Of a stretch of 64,000 bases of DNA, positions 54,216-64,000 are shown one piece after another. This DNA comes from Amborella trichopoda. Taxonomy: Eukaryota > Streptophyta > Magnoliopsida > Amborellales > Amborellaceae. The DNA lies in the NCBI RefSeq assembly GCF_000471905.2, contig NW_006499207.1, positions 1,704,616-1,768,615 of the forward strand, read 5' to 3'. Numbering within the stretch: the stretch's first letter is position 1; each line of letters opens with the position of its first letter. The notes beneath the pieces were generated by a model, which was not told the origin of the DNA, searched no databases, and saw only the letters and a program-made list of their open reading frames with translations. A program made the translations under genes and the position numbers.

Positions 54216-56214
54216 ATGGCAGTCACTCAAGGCGACCATGATGACTGCTCCATGGCCGACTCTAAGCCTAACCTGCCCAAACCTAGGGACCATTATGCTG
54301 CAATCCCTTGGAGTTATCGATAAACCTCAAGACAGTCCATTATCTAACGCCAAAGTGTTCAATTAGAGGCAGGTCCCGAGCATCCACTCCTAATCTTGAG
54401 ATCTGTGTGGCTCGAAAAGCCGGCTCCACCTGAAAAACGTTGACTAGTCAGGGAGTCCGACCCGGCATCATCTTACAGGGGATTTTAGGCAACCAAAGTA
54501 GAAGTCGAGTGAGGAAAGAAATTCATGCAATATCTAAAGCCAATTCTTGTAACTCGAAGCAAGAGAACTCTGAGGTGCAACGATCTCAAAACCAAGAGGT
54601 CTAAGGGATCTAACCCAACCTCAAGACACCACAGTACAACTCATGATGTCCTGAACATTGTACGAAGTAGAGGTGTCGACTCAAACCGTTAGGAAAGATA
54701 GGCGTCCAAGCTGCCCTCAAAATTCTTGTTGACCATGTTACACTGTCTATGCCCCATCTCATGGGTCGATCCCAAACCATGTTAGTAGTATAAGTCAACG
54801 CTTAGCAAAGTTGAGTCAATTGATTATTCAAATGGTCCCTCTAGTTCATCCGGTCCAACAAACCGTGCAATTTTCGACATCGGTGGAGACGCCTATGGGT
54901 CAGTACTCCCCTTAGACACCAATGTATCAAACCGCCCCGGTGACTGTAGCTCATTAATCTCAGGCCCATGCAGGCAAACATATACCCCAATTTTCAACTT
55001 ATCAGTCTACGGTTGGGAACCCACCAACCAGTGGCCTACTTCCATGCCAAATACTCAAGAAGAAGGCACCATAAAAGAAATGCAGAATATGCTTGTCAGA
55101 ATGAGCATGCATGAAATTCTACCCCCAAAGGCCTAGGTTCATGAGACCCTTGGAGGCATGGAAGACCTTCCCCTAGGATTTGTTGTCCCAGAATTTAGAA
55201 ACAAGTTCAATGGAAAGAGCGATCTAGATACTAACGTCAACGCATACCTCCTCTCCGTTCAAGCTTTGAGAGAGGCCTAACTAATTGAAGGCCATCTTTT
55301 CACAAACATTGACCGGTGAGGCCTTGAATTAGGATCAGATAACAATGTCTGCTCGACCACACATAATTCCAGATGAAATGTTCAACCTATTCGTCTCTCA
55401 CTATCACAGGTCGACGTCTAGACCTCTCTCCCTGGGCGAACTAAGTGCAACAAAACAAAACCTAGGAGTCTTAGAGAATGCTGCTCCTGAGTACTAGACC
55501 TTCTTCAGCCAAGGTCTTAACCCCCACTCTTTCGACTCCATGATCGAGCGGGCGCGACATGAAATGGCCAAATAAACACCTCTCAGCACCAAGCCCGGTA
55601 ACAAGTCGATAACAGCTCCCGAAAATAAGAACAAAAACAAGGGGAATTCTTCCGGCCAGGTTAATGAGATTGTCGTTAATGGATTGGTCCAAGGTTCAAT
55701 TGCTTAGCGCAACAATCAAAATCAAAACTGAAGGGGTCAGCCTAGAGCCAACGCTCAAAATAATAATCAAGGGCGAGAGGATAATTTCATCCCTCTCAAA
55801 GACCCAATAGAAAAAGTGTTGGAATTACTATTGGTTAAGAATATGGTTTATCTCCCGCCACCATCTGAACCATCATTTCAAGTCACGGATAAGAGCAGGT
55901 GGTGTAAATGGCATCAAAACCATGCTCATGATACTCAAATTTTCATATTTTTGAAACGGGTGATTCAAGCGTTAATCAATAGGGGGGCCATCACTATCAC
56001 ACCTAGAAATCAACCTATCGAAAAGCTTAATCAAAAGATGGATATCTTCACAAATCCCCTCCCTAAAAATATGGTCACAGTGACCGAAAAGCCTGGAGCT
56101 CAAGACAACTCGAAAGAGAACATTGTCATTCACATGATTGAGTGTGGAGATAAAGAAGAGGTTCTCAGTCAGTTCTTATTGGCTTGTGATCATCACTTTG
56201 AAGAACCCGAATAA
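54216..56214 (+). pseudogene. Gag of element E (broken)
   Basis: Likely start MAVTQGDHDDCSMADS at 54216. Many stops follow. 55150-55280 shows LGFVVPEFRNKFNGKSDLDT and AYLLSVQALREA, typical of Tat gag. 55816-56214 is open for 132 codons with WCKWHQNHAHDT, a zinc knuckle whose last Cys region (usually EDC) reads IFIF, so metal binding is lost. It would form the particle shell. Confidence 0.7.
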
Positions 56215-56313
56215 GATATTTTGAGTCTCTTAAGAGGAAGCCCTTCATCTCCAAACCTCGATAGCCTTCCCAAATGAAACTGATATGATGAAGATGACAC
56301 ACTAGAGATTGAT

Positions 56314-57207
56314 ATGGTCAGGACCATTGAAAAAGCTTCATCTTCCAAACATGGGCCCAACACCCCAAAGTCTCCCATTACTCTTACTAGGGCTGACCCT
56401 ATCGAGCTTCAGGCGGGCGAGGTCGACTCTTTAACCCGAAGAGGTCGAGTGCTCAAACCCATTCAATTGATGGCCGATACTCTTGATGAAACAATGGGAA
56501 ATACCTTAAAAACCAAACAACCTGCGGCGGTCGTAGATCAAGAGCCAAACAAGGAAATTCAAGAATCTGCAGCCACCTACGATCTACCAGCTCATCTCGA
56601 GAAGATCCAGGCTCAATTTTCATTTTGGAGCTACTCGCCAATTCACCAGCACATAGAGCCCAGATCGAGAAGGTCCTTGCCAAGACACACATCTCGAGCA
56701 ACACATACTGGATCACTTTTGCGAAATGATCAACCAGCTGATGGCATCCTAGCCAGCTTCAACCGATTTCATGTCCAACCTCTACACATCACCATCTTCA
56801 TGCAAGGATATGAGATACGAAGAGTGCTTGTTGATAATGAGGCATCCTTAAACATATGCCCTATGAAAACAGTGAAGCAGATATGCAAAAGCCCGGATGA
56901 CTTCGAGCCATGTCAACTAACTATCATCGCATATGACAGAACCAAAAGACAAGCTAAAGGCATACTGTCTCTCACACTCAAGATCGACCCTACCTTCCAA
57001 GTGATAAAGTTTTATGTCTTGGACATAAAACCTTCTTTCAACATGCTGTTAGGAAGACCGTGGCTGCATGAAAACCTCGTGATCACGTCTACACTCCATC
57101 AATGCCTCAAATTTCCAACTAAAAACAGTGTCACAAAGTTATGTGTTGAACCCCCTGCTTTTCTCAATCCTATTATACATAACGGGAAGCTAGCTGTAGG
57201 AGTCTAG
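56314..57207 (+). CDS. Aspartic protease region of element E (297 aa)
   Basis: Open ORF with an N-terminal linker. Active-site region RRVLVDNEASLNICPM (Asp174; the family norm is DNGS/DGGS, so the Gly after Asn is Glu here), then SFNMLLGRPWLHENLVITST and LHQCLKF. The Gly-to-Glu change would very likely kill the enzyme. The protein would cut the Gag-Pol polyprotein. The start ATG is arbitrary because it lies inside a polyprotein frame. Confidence 0.75.
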   Translation: MVRTIEKASSSKHGPNTPKSPITLTRADPIELQAGEVDSLTRRGRVLKPIQLMADTLDETMGNTLKTKQPAAVVDQEPNKEIQESAATYDLPAHLEKIQAQFSFWSYSPIHQHIEPRSRRSLPRHTSRATHTGSLLRNDQPADGILASFNRFHVQPLHITIFMQGYEIRRVLVDNEASLNICPMKTVKQICKSPDDFEPCQLTIIAYDRTKRQAKGILSLTLKIDPTFQVIKFYVLDIKPSFNMLLGRPWLHENLVITSTLHQCLKFPTKNSVTKLCVEPPAFLNPIIHNGKLAVGV

Positions 57208-57902
57208 CTCGGAGAAATCCCACTCGCTTACTTCGAGCAAGCCAATTGTGCCACCTTACGCCAAAAGGCCGGTGACCCTGTTCCTTAAATTTTTTAAACT
57301 TCTGCATCGATGGATGAAATTATCCAATGTCAACATCGATACAGTTTTAGGTCCCTCGAAACATGGCACATGCTCTTCTCCCAAGGCTTCCAACCAGACC
57401 AAGGCTTGGATAGTCAAGGGCAAGGCATAACAGAGGCAATTTCTGAATCATTTGAAGCCAAAACTGAAAATAGAGATCGAAGAGGTCCCGAGTGTTCTCT
57501 GACCTTATTGCAAAGATGGATGAAGCCTTCAAGCTACCAGAGCGTTGTATCTAGAGGCAGTCAAAGCCTCGATCCTCTTGATGCCCGTCCTTTAAAATGG
57601 CCTAAGGTGATCCTTGAATCCCCAATGGGGAATAACTCTTCTTCCACATCTCAGCACACACAAGAATTGGGAATTAAAGACCTTTATGCTGACCTGGATT
57701 TAAAGGTATGCACAATCAGCTCTAACACAGCCAAGCGTGCTCATCCACCGATTCAAACCCAAGAACAGAATTGTTGTAAGCATACCAGCGGCACCTTCAA
57801 GTCCGGGTGCCAAAAAATTGATAGACGTAGGGTGGCCATCTCACCACCCTGAACGTTTAGTCCCCAACATTTCTCTCGCGAGTCCCATAGGGGTCACCTC
57901 TT
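57208..57902 (+). pseudogene. Protease-RT linker of element E
   Basis: 57310-57852 is open for 180 codons (SYQSVVSRGSQS, NSSSTSQHTQELGIKDLY). It is polar and without a known domain. This region joins protease to RT in Tat polyproteins. Confidence 0.45.
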
Positions 57903-58990
57903 GTGTTATTTAAAAACTCATTGAAAAATCAAAACATGATAAAACTGATAATAATGAAAAAGAATTTTCAAAAAATGGTGAACACTCAAGATAGCTCGAT
58001 ATTGGTGCATAATACCCAAGATGATGAATTGGATGACCAAGACGAAGACCAAGAGAGTCAAGAGATTGAAGAAATCCCTCAACGTGATGAACTCACTTCC
58101 CATGTTGAGCAATTCAAAATGAGGTTCAATGGTGACCCAATGGCTGTCATCAAAGAGACGATAGACATAAACCTAGGAATTGAGAAGGACCCAAGGTTAA
58201 CCAAGATTGGAACCTCCCTATCTCCTGAAGAGCGAGAAAATATGATTTCCTTTCTCAAGGAATATCGCGATGTCTTCGCTTGGTCATACAATGATATGTC
58301 AGGGCTAGATCCCACATTGGTGAAACATCAGCTAATATTCAATGAAGGGGCAAAGCCTGTAAGGCAGAAACTCCAACATCAGAAGATCCACCTTGAGCTC
58401 AAAATTAAGGAAGAAATCGATAAACTGCTAACAAGGTGAAGTTCGTTGCCCCCTTCGATTACTCTGAATGTTTGGCCAATATACTGGTCATATCGAAGAG
58501 AGATGGGAGGATCCGAGTGTGTGCTGACTACATAGACCTCAGCAAGGCATGTCCAAAGGATAATTTTCCATTACCAAACATAGACGCCTTGGTTAACAAC
58601 ACTATGGGGCACGAGATGTTGTCATTCATGGACAGCTTCTCAAGCTACAACCATATCTTCATTGAAGAAGAAGACCAGACCAAGACTTCATTCATAACGT
58701 AATGGGGAACTTACCGCTACAAAGTCATGCCCTTTGGCCTCCAAAATGTAGGGGCAACTTATCAGCTGGCAATGACTAGCATCTTCCAGGACTTAATGCA
58801 CACCATCATGAAAGACTATGTCGACGACATTCTGGGCCGGATCATCTCACCAACCTGATAACCATTTTTGAAAGACTCCAGAAACATCAACTCAAACTCA
58901 ATCCGAATCCGCAAAAATATGCCTTTGGGGTTGAATCTGCCAAATTACTAGGCTTTATAGTAAGCCAAAGAGGCATTGAGGTGGAACCAT
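57903..58990 (+). pseudogene. Reverse transcriptase of element E
   Basis: 57903-58439 (178 codons) has an acidic linker, then YRDVFAWSYNDMSGLDP and KPVRQKLQHQK. 58436-58702 has RIRVCADYIDLSKACPKDN and MLSFMDSFSSYNHI. A stop at 58700-58702 is followed by MPFGLQNVGATYQLAM and DYVDDIL. Frame changes near 58436 and 58840. The RT motifs are complete in order, and the copy is inactive. Confidence 0.88.
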
Positions 58991-59013
58991 CCAAAATATG
59001 AGCCATCACTGAA

Positions 59014-59520
59014 ATGCCCTCTCCCCGGAACATCAGAGAAATTAGTGGGCTACATGGTCGCAAACAAGCCATAAGGCGTTTTATCTCACAACTAGCAGAC
59101 AAGTGTGTACCGTTTACCCATTCATATGGGATAATGAGTGCTAAGAAGCGTTTAATCAAATCAAGGAGGACCTCACCAAACCTCCCGTCATTAGCCCTCC
59201 AAGTTATGATAAACCCCTGTTTCTATACATGTCAGTAAGAGACAAGACCATGGGGGCAATATTAGGACAATATGATGACCATGGAAAAGAACAAATGATA
59301 TACTACATCAGCAAGACTATGGTGGACTTTAAGACAAGTTACACGGATATGGAGAAGCATTGCTGACGCTTATGTGGGCCATGCAGAAGTTAAGACACTA
59401 TATCTTATCTCATTCAGTCAAGTTCATCTAAAAAATAGACCCACTCAAGTACCTATTGGAGATACCAGACCTGAACGGACATTTGGCGAAGTGGAGAATG
59501 CTATTGAGCAAGTTCAAGAT
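59014..59520 (+). pseudogene. First RNase H of element E
   Basis: Pieces in shifting frames: ISGLHGRKQAIRRFIS, KPLFLYMSVRDKTMGAILGQ, IYYISKTMVDFKTSYTDMEKHC then a stop. Gypsy RNase H type, in the usual place after RT. Confidence 0.75.
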
Positions 59521-59559
59521 TTAACATGTTACTAAAAAATCGATCAAAGGATAAGACAT

Positions 59560-60108
59560 TGCTGACCACATAGCTGAACACGCACTGCCAGATAACACTC
59601 CTGTCAACACTGATCTCCCCGATGAGAAGCTCTTCATAATTGAGGAATCAATTTTGGAGCTATATTTTGATGGTGCAAGGATTGAATACGGGTCAGGTAT
59701 AGGAGTCGTACTACGCTCACCCGAGAAGATTTTAATGCTAATAGCCATCAGAATGATTTTCCCATGTACCAATAATGTTGCTAAATATGAAGCTTGATAA
59801 CTGGGCTCGAGAACACCATGGGAATGAAAACCAAACAAATACGAGTGCTTGGTGACTCCTTATTTGTCATAAACCAAGTTCAAGGGATTTGTGAAAGAAG
59901 AAAAACTCAAGCCCTATCACGAAAAGGTGGAAAAGATGATCCCATATTTCAAGAAAATCACCTTTCAATATGTAACTAGGGAAAATAATCGGTTCGCTGA
60001 CGCCCTTGTGACCCTTGCTTCAATGGTTGATATTCCTCCGGAAATCACCATGCTGTCATTCTATATCAGAAGAAACACGATCCTTCCCCACCAAGGATCA
60101 ACGAAGAA
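59560..60108 (+). pseudogene. Second (archaeal-type) RNase H of element E
   Basis: LELYFDGARIEYGSGIGVVL keeps the first Asp. NNVAKYEA has Lys where NNxAEYEA has Glu. VLGDSLFVINQVQG keeps the next Asp. RENNRFADALVTLASM ends the domain. Frameshifts near 59800 and 59890. Confirms the Tat lineage for E. Confidence 0.78.
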
Positions 60109-61425
60109 ATGGAGCAAGAAAATGAGAACGATGGGGAAGTGTCTCTCAAGGCTTTAGATGCACTAGTTACGGTAAAACCATGGTTCCATGATGTTTTGTC
60201 CTTGATGAAAGATGGGTTATACATTAAAGGAGCCACCAAAAAGGATAAAGAAGCCCTTCGAAGGTTTTCTTTGGGATTCTTTGTAAGAGGTGATATCTTG
60301 TTCAAAAAGTTCTTTGATGGCATCATTCTACAGTGTCTTGCTCAGCCAGAAATCGACCAAGTACTAACAGAGTTACATAATGAAGGAGATCATTCTGGTG
60401 CAACCGCCTTAGCTCAGAAGAAATCAGGTGCCAAGGCTATTACTGAACCACCATGGCTGAAGATTGTTGGAAGTTCGTAAAGAGGTGTCCCAAATGTCAG
60501 TTTTATGGAGACCTCATCCATGCACCGTCCGTACCACTCCACTCAACACCGCCTGTGTGGCCCTTTGCCATGTGGGGTCTTGATATCATCGAAATGATCT
60601 CACCAAAATCCTCAAACGGCCACTATTTTATATTAACAGCTACAGAGTACTTCACCAAATGGGTAAAGGCCACATCATTTATCAAAATTGAGGGACAACA
60701 TGTTGCCCATTTCATAAAGAACAATATTGTATTACGTTTCGGTGTTCCTGAGTCAATTATTACTGACAATGGATCCAATCTCAAAAATGAAAAGGTCTCT
60801 AAGGTGTGCAAAAGTTTGGGATAACACATAAATTCTCCACACCTTACTACCCTTAAGAAAATGGACAAGCAGAGGCTACAAACAAAGGACTTCTCAAAAT
60901 TATAGACAGAATCATAGAAGGTGGCAAAGATTGGCACGAAAAGCTAAATGACGCACTATGGGGCTACCAGACAACTGAGAAGACTCCTACTTACATGACC
61001 CCGTACTCATTGGTGTATGGTATAGAAGCAGTATCATTGAAGTTGAGATACCGTCTCTCCGAGTGCTTATTCATAAGATTCAGGTGAGGAACAAAAGATC
61101 TAAGCACGAATCGTTGCCCTCGATAATTTGGATGAAAGACGATTACGAGCAACACAAAATATTGTTTCTTGCTAGTGTAGAATCGACAGGGCATACCAAA
61201 GTAAAGTTGTTCCTCGTCAGTTCAAGGACGGGGAAATGGTATTCAAGAAATTCTTCCACACTCCTGTAAACCCACATCCTTTTGGTAAGTTGAAACCTAA
61301 TTGGGAGGAGCCATTCATGGTCACCTGAGTGCACGCAAGAAATTTTTACAAGATCAAGAATCAGGAGGGGTGCTAGCTCAACGACCCCATCAATGCAATG
61401 TATCTCAGAAAATACCACCCGTAAC
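60109..61425 (+). pseudogene. Integrase of element E
   Basis: 60109-60480 is the linker and zinc-binding start (LHNEGDHSGATALAQKK). 60453-60824 has KRCPKCQFYGDLIH, MWGLDIIEMISP (first Asp), and SIITDNGSN (second Asp). A frameshift and a TAA stop at about 60854 then fall directly before the ENGQAEATNK motif that carries the Glu. The C-terminal part continues to about 61425 (PFMVT, YLRKYHP). Confidence 0.85.
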
Positions 61426-61435
61426 GGGCTTAAAA

Positions 61436-61515
61436 GAGTGGTGAAAACCTGAAAACGCATCACAAAAAAAAAGAGAAAAAGGATGTGGTGAAAACCTGAA
61501 AGGGCATCACGGGTA
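61436..61515 (+). repeat. Duplicated 'gtggtgaaaacctgaaa' block
   Basis: Two copies, 'gtggtgaaaacctgaaaac' and 'gtggtgaaaacctgaaagg', each followed by 'gcatcac' and an A-rich run, just after the integrase end. A related phrase is common in this position in plant Tat elements. Confidence 0.7.
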
Positions 61516-62279
61516 AAAAAAATAAAAAAAAATAAAAAATCTCCAAGAAGGAGCTTCTGATTCAAAAATACTCGACTACAAACAAGTACTTACAGGTTCC
61601 AACAATACGGCACAAGCAGACCCTGAGGACGAAGACTCGTCCTAAACCCTGTAGGTTCTCAAAAAACTAACTCAAAAAGATACAGAGCATGATATGAATG
61701 GAAAACTGAAGTGCCTTCGACGAATCCGGAAAGAACATCAGGATCTCTGCAAGATGAAAGCTCAGCAAGAATCCAGAGAATTCTTCATGGACCTGCGAAG
61801 CACAGGATGAAAGCTCCAAAGGTAAAAAGGCAACTTCAAGACTTTTCAGTTTTCACGATCCAACAAGGAAACCCATTCATCATCTTTTGATAAAATAAAA
61901 TAAAGAAAATGACCACCAAAGGGGCCACAGGTGGCAAAACTGTAAGGCCGATCCCTTTTAAAAGCGCTTTCTCAATTTGATTGTCAAAACCCTACATTTC
62001 TAGAACGCTTTTAGAAAGGACTTCCTCCATCAATACTAGAGGTTAAACTGTTAGTCGATCTGGCCTCGTTCTCGAAGCCAAATTCCTATGCCTATTATGA
62101 ACGTTTGAAACTAGCCCGGTACTCCATGGTTGTATGAGTATAACTACCAATTACCACATATCGGAGATGGGTGAACCTCACCAATGATTATATTGGCTAA
62201 TCTAGGAGCGTTTTTCTCTCAACTGGATCCTCGGAGGTGAAATGAGGCAAGCTCATCCCCGTGTGTGTGTACAATGTCC
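61516..62279 (+). other. 3' untranslated region of E, first part
   Basis: Non-coding. A possible polypurine tract 'accaaaggggccacagg' lies near 61916, but no LTR start follows that I can verify. It continues into the tandem array. Confidence 0.4.
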
Positions 62280-63165
62280 CAAAGTTCAATTCAAAAAATG
62301 TCAAACTCGTGCAATGTATAAGAACCAAGACAGGATAAATGTCAAACTCATGCGATGTAAAAAAGCTGAGATAGGATAAGCATCAAACTCGTGCGACGTT
62401 AAAGAGTCGAGACATAATAAACATCAAACTTGTACGATGTAAAAGAGTCGAGACAGGATAAACGTCAAACTCGTGCGATGTAAAAGAGCTAAGACATGAT
62501 AAACGTCAAACTTGTGCGACATAAAAGAATCGAGATAGAAAAAAAAAATCAAACTCGTGCGACATTAAAAAGCCGAGATAGAAAAAACGTCAAATACATG
62601 CGACGTAAAAGAGCTGAGACAGAATAAATGTCAAACTCGTGTGACGTAAAAGAGCCAAGACAGGGACCGTCCTGGTGTATCCAAGGCATAACCACCCTAT
62701 TCAATGGAAAAATGTCATACTCGTGCGTGTAAAAGAGTCGAGACAAGGACTGTTCAGCCCTGTATGATGTGAAAGGTTGGGTGTATCCAAAACACAATGA
62801 CCATGTTTCAATAGAAAAATGTCAAACTCATGCGACGTAAAAGAGCTGAGACAGGTATCGTCTAACCTCATATGACGTGAAAGGTCGGGTGTATCCAGGG
62901 CACAACCACCCTGTTTCAATGGAAAAACATCAAACTCATGCGACGTAAAAGAGCCGAGGTAGATACCATCTATCCCCGTATGACGTGAAAGCTCGGGTGT
63001 ATCTAGCGCACAACCACCCTGTTCCATTGAAAGACATCAAACTCGTGTGATGTAAAAGAGTCGAGGGAGGTACCATCTAGCACTGTATGACGCATAAAGG
63101 TCAGTTGTATCTAGGGCACAACCACCTTGCTCGATGGATTCCGTCTATCCGCGTATTAACATAAA
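62280..63165 (+). repeat. 3' tandem array of E (41-bp, then ~115-bp units)
   Basis: The first part repeats 'gtcaaactcgtgcgacgt' + 'aaaagagccgagacagga' about 9 times. From 62660 the unit grows to about 115 bp by adding 'tatgacgtgaaaggtcgg' and 'cacaaccaccctgtt' segments (4 copies). Minus-strand ORFs with periodic residues are by-products. Confidence 0.88.
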
Positions 63166-64000
63166 AGGGTAGGGTGTATGGTCCATCGCTGCAAGATGCT
63201 ACACTGCTTAGAGGGCTCTATGATTGTAGGGGCTAAAACTACTAACCAACCTTGTTTTTAGAAATATCTTTCCCTTTTCAAAATTTTCACTATATGTCTT
63301 GCGTTGTCAAAAATTTTAATTTCGTTGTTAAAATTGTAACCTGTCCTTGCTCCGGATACTACTTCAAATCTCCCCCTACTTTAAAAAATTCTAAAAAATT
63401 CTTAAAAAAATGAAGGAGCTTGGACACTCGTATATGATGATTACTGCATTACCGCGATTGTTATGTTGCTGCCTCGTCTCTCACTCCTGACTCCGCCAGA
63501 CAAGTCTCTTCTTATAGAAAGCCTTTTCCTATAAACAACCTTAGGAAACCCTAAGGAGATCAGAGAAAATTCTAGGGTTAAAAATTCAAACTACAAAAAG
63601 CCATAAAGTTAAGTGGCATGGCTAGAAAATCCAACTCAAGTTTCAAGCTTGTGTAACTCAACGACATCTCATGTCAAAACCCCTAGGAGGTAAAATGCCC
63701 CAGGTGGGAGAGCTTAGTGCGCACAATGACTTGAAGGGATAGTTGGTGTGCCCCCTGACCATGTGACCCCAGTAAGAAATTTAAAATGTCTGCTTTATCT
63801 TTTACGTTCATCAGCCCCACGAAGGATATGGAACGCTAAAGTTGTTTACATTGTGGAATCAAGCCATCTAATGATGTAGATCACCCTAATCTGACGATTC
63901 AAACTAATAAAAATGAAAAGGAAAAGATATGGTAGAGAAAGTGGGAACAATTGAATTCAGATATCAGATCAGATTCGCTTAGAAACGAGCAGACCTGCTC
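63166..64000. other. Untranslated or LTR sequence at the window end
   Basis: AT-rich with 'aaaccctaaggagatcagag' phrases similar in style to the E leader (52500-52620). It may contain the start of the 3' LTR of E. No ORF is supported. Confidence 0.35.

Larger units (their letters stand above)
53113..64000 (+). mobile_element. Element E internal region (separate Tat family)
   Basis: PBS, gag, protease, RT, RNase H, aRNase H, integrase, then about 2.5 kb of untranslated sequence with a tandem array. No antisense gene is visible. The 3' LTR is not recognised before the window ends, so E probably runs past 64000. Confidence 0.75.

Noticed and set aside
61916..61932. Polypurine tract and 3' LTR start of E
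   Set aside because: A purine-rich 'aaagggg' is present, but the sequence after it does not match the 5' LTR region near the TATA box at 52313, so I do not place the LTR there.

Overview
This window is nuclear DNA from a flowering plant, and essentially all of it is LTR-retrotransposon sequence. I recognise no host gene, tRNA, rRNA or CRISPR array, and I cannot name the species. The coding remnants belong to the Tat (Ogre/Retand-like) lineage of Ty3/gypsy elements. The evidence is a Gag zinc knuckle of the CX2H..TxDCYxLK type, a YVDD reverse transcriptase, two consecutive RNase H domains (the normal gypsy one plus the extra 'archaeal-type' one that marks Tat), and an integrase. Very long LTRs and tandem arrays near the 3' ends also fit. 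All copies are decayed by stops and frameshifts.

Layout. About 1000-11559: element A, minus strand. It holds a 3' 35-bp tandem array broken by a 3.3-kb solo-LTR-like insertion, a 27-bp array, a short antisense gene remnant with its own TATA box and polyA signal, then integrase, two RNase H and RT; the rest is cut off. 11560-25815: element B, plus strand, same family. It has a 3.65-kb 5' LTR, primer-binding site, gag, RT, RNase H, aRNase H, integrase and an antisense-gene remnant. 25816-28080: 35-bp array with a 524-bp N gap. 28081-42035: element C, minus strand, meeting B tail to tail. It has gag and an intact aspartic-protease ORF but no RT, RNase H or integrase, and it carries a long antisense gene for a plant-mobile-domain (PMD)-like protein. 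42036-47490: recombined fragment F, with a second copy of the PMD-like gene on the minus strand. 47491-49315: partial LTR of the same family. 49316-about 52140: LTR of another family with about 1.8 kb of almost pure purine on the plus strand. About 52140-64000: element E, plus strand, a different Tat family, with LTR/TATA, primer-binding site, gag, protease, RT, RNase H, aRNase H, integrase and a 3' tandem array.

Most interesting point. Four copies (A, B, C, F) keep an antisense transcription unit at the same place, with a matching TATA box and a polyA signal that both read against the element. In C and F it encodes a PMD-like protein of more than 1000 codons; in A and B it has shrunk to a short ORF. 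A and B also lack a recognisable protease, whereas C has gag and protease but no polymerase or integrase, so the two types look complementary. The LTR and primer-binding site are shared by B and C, which would let one type mobilise the other. This is inference from few, decayed copies.
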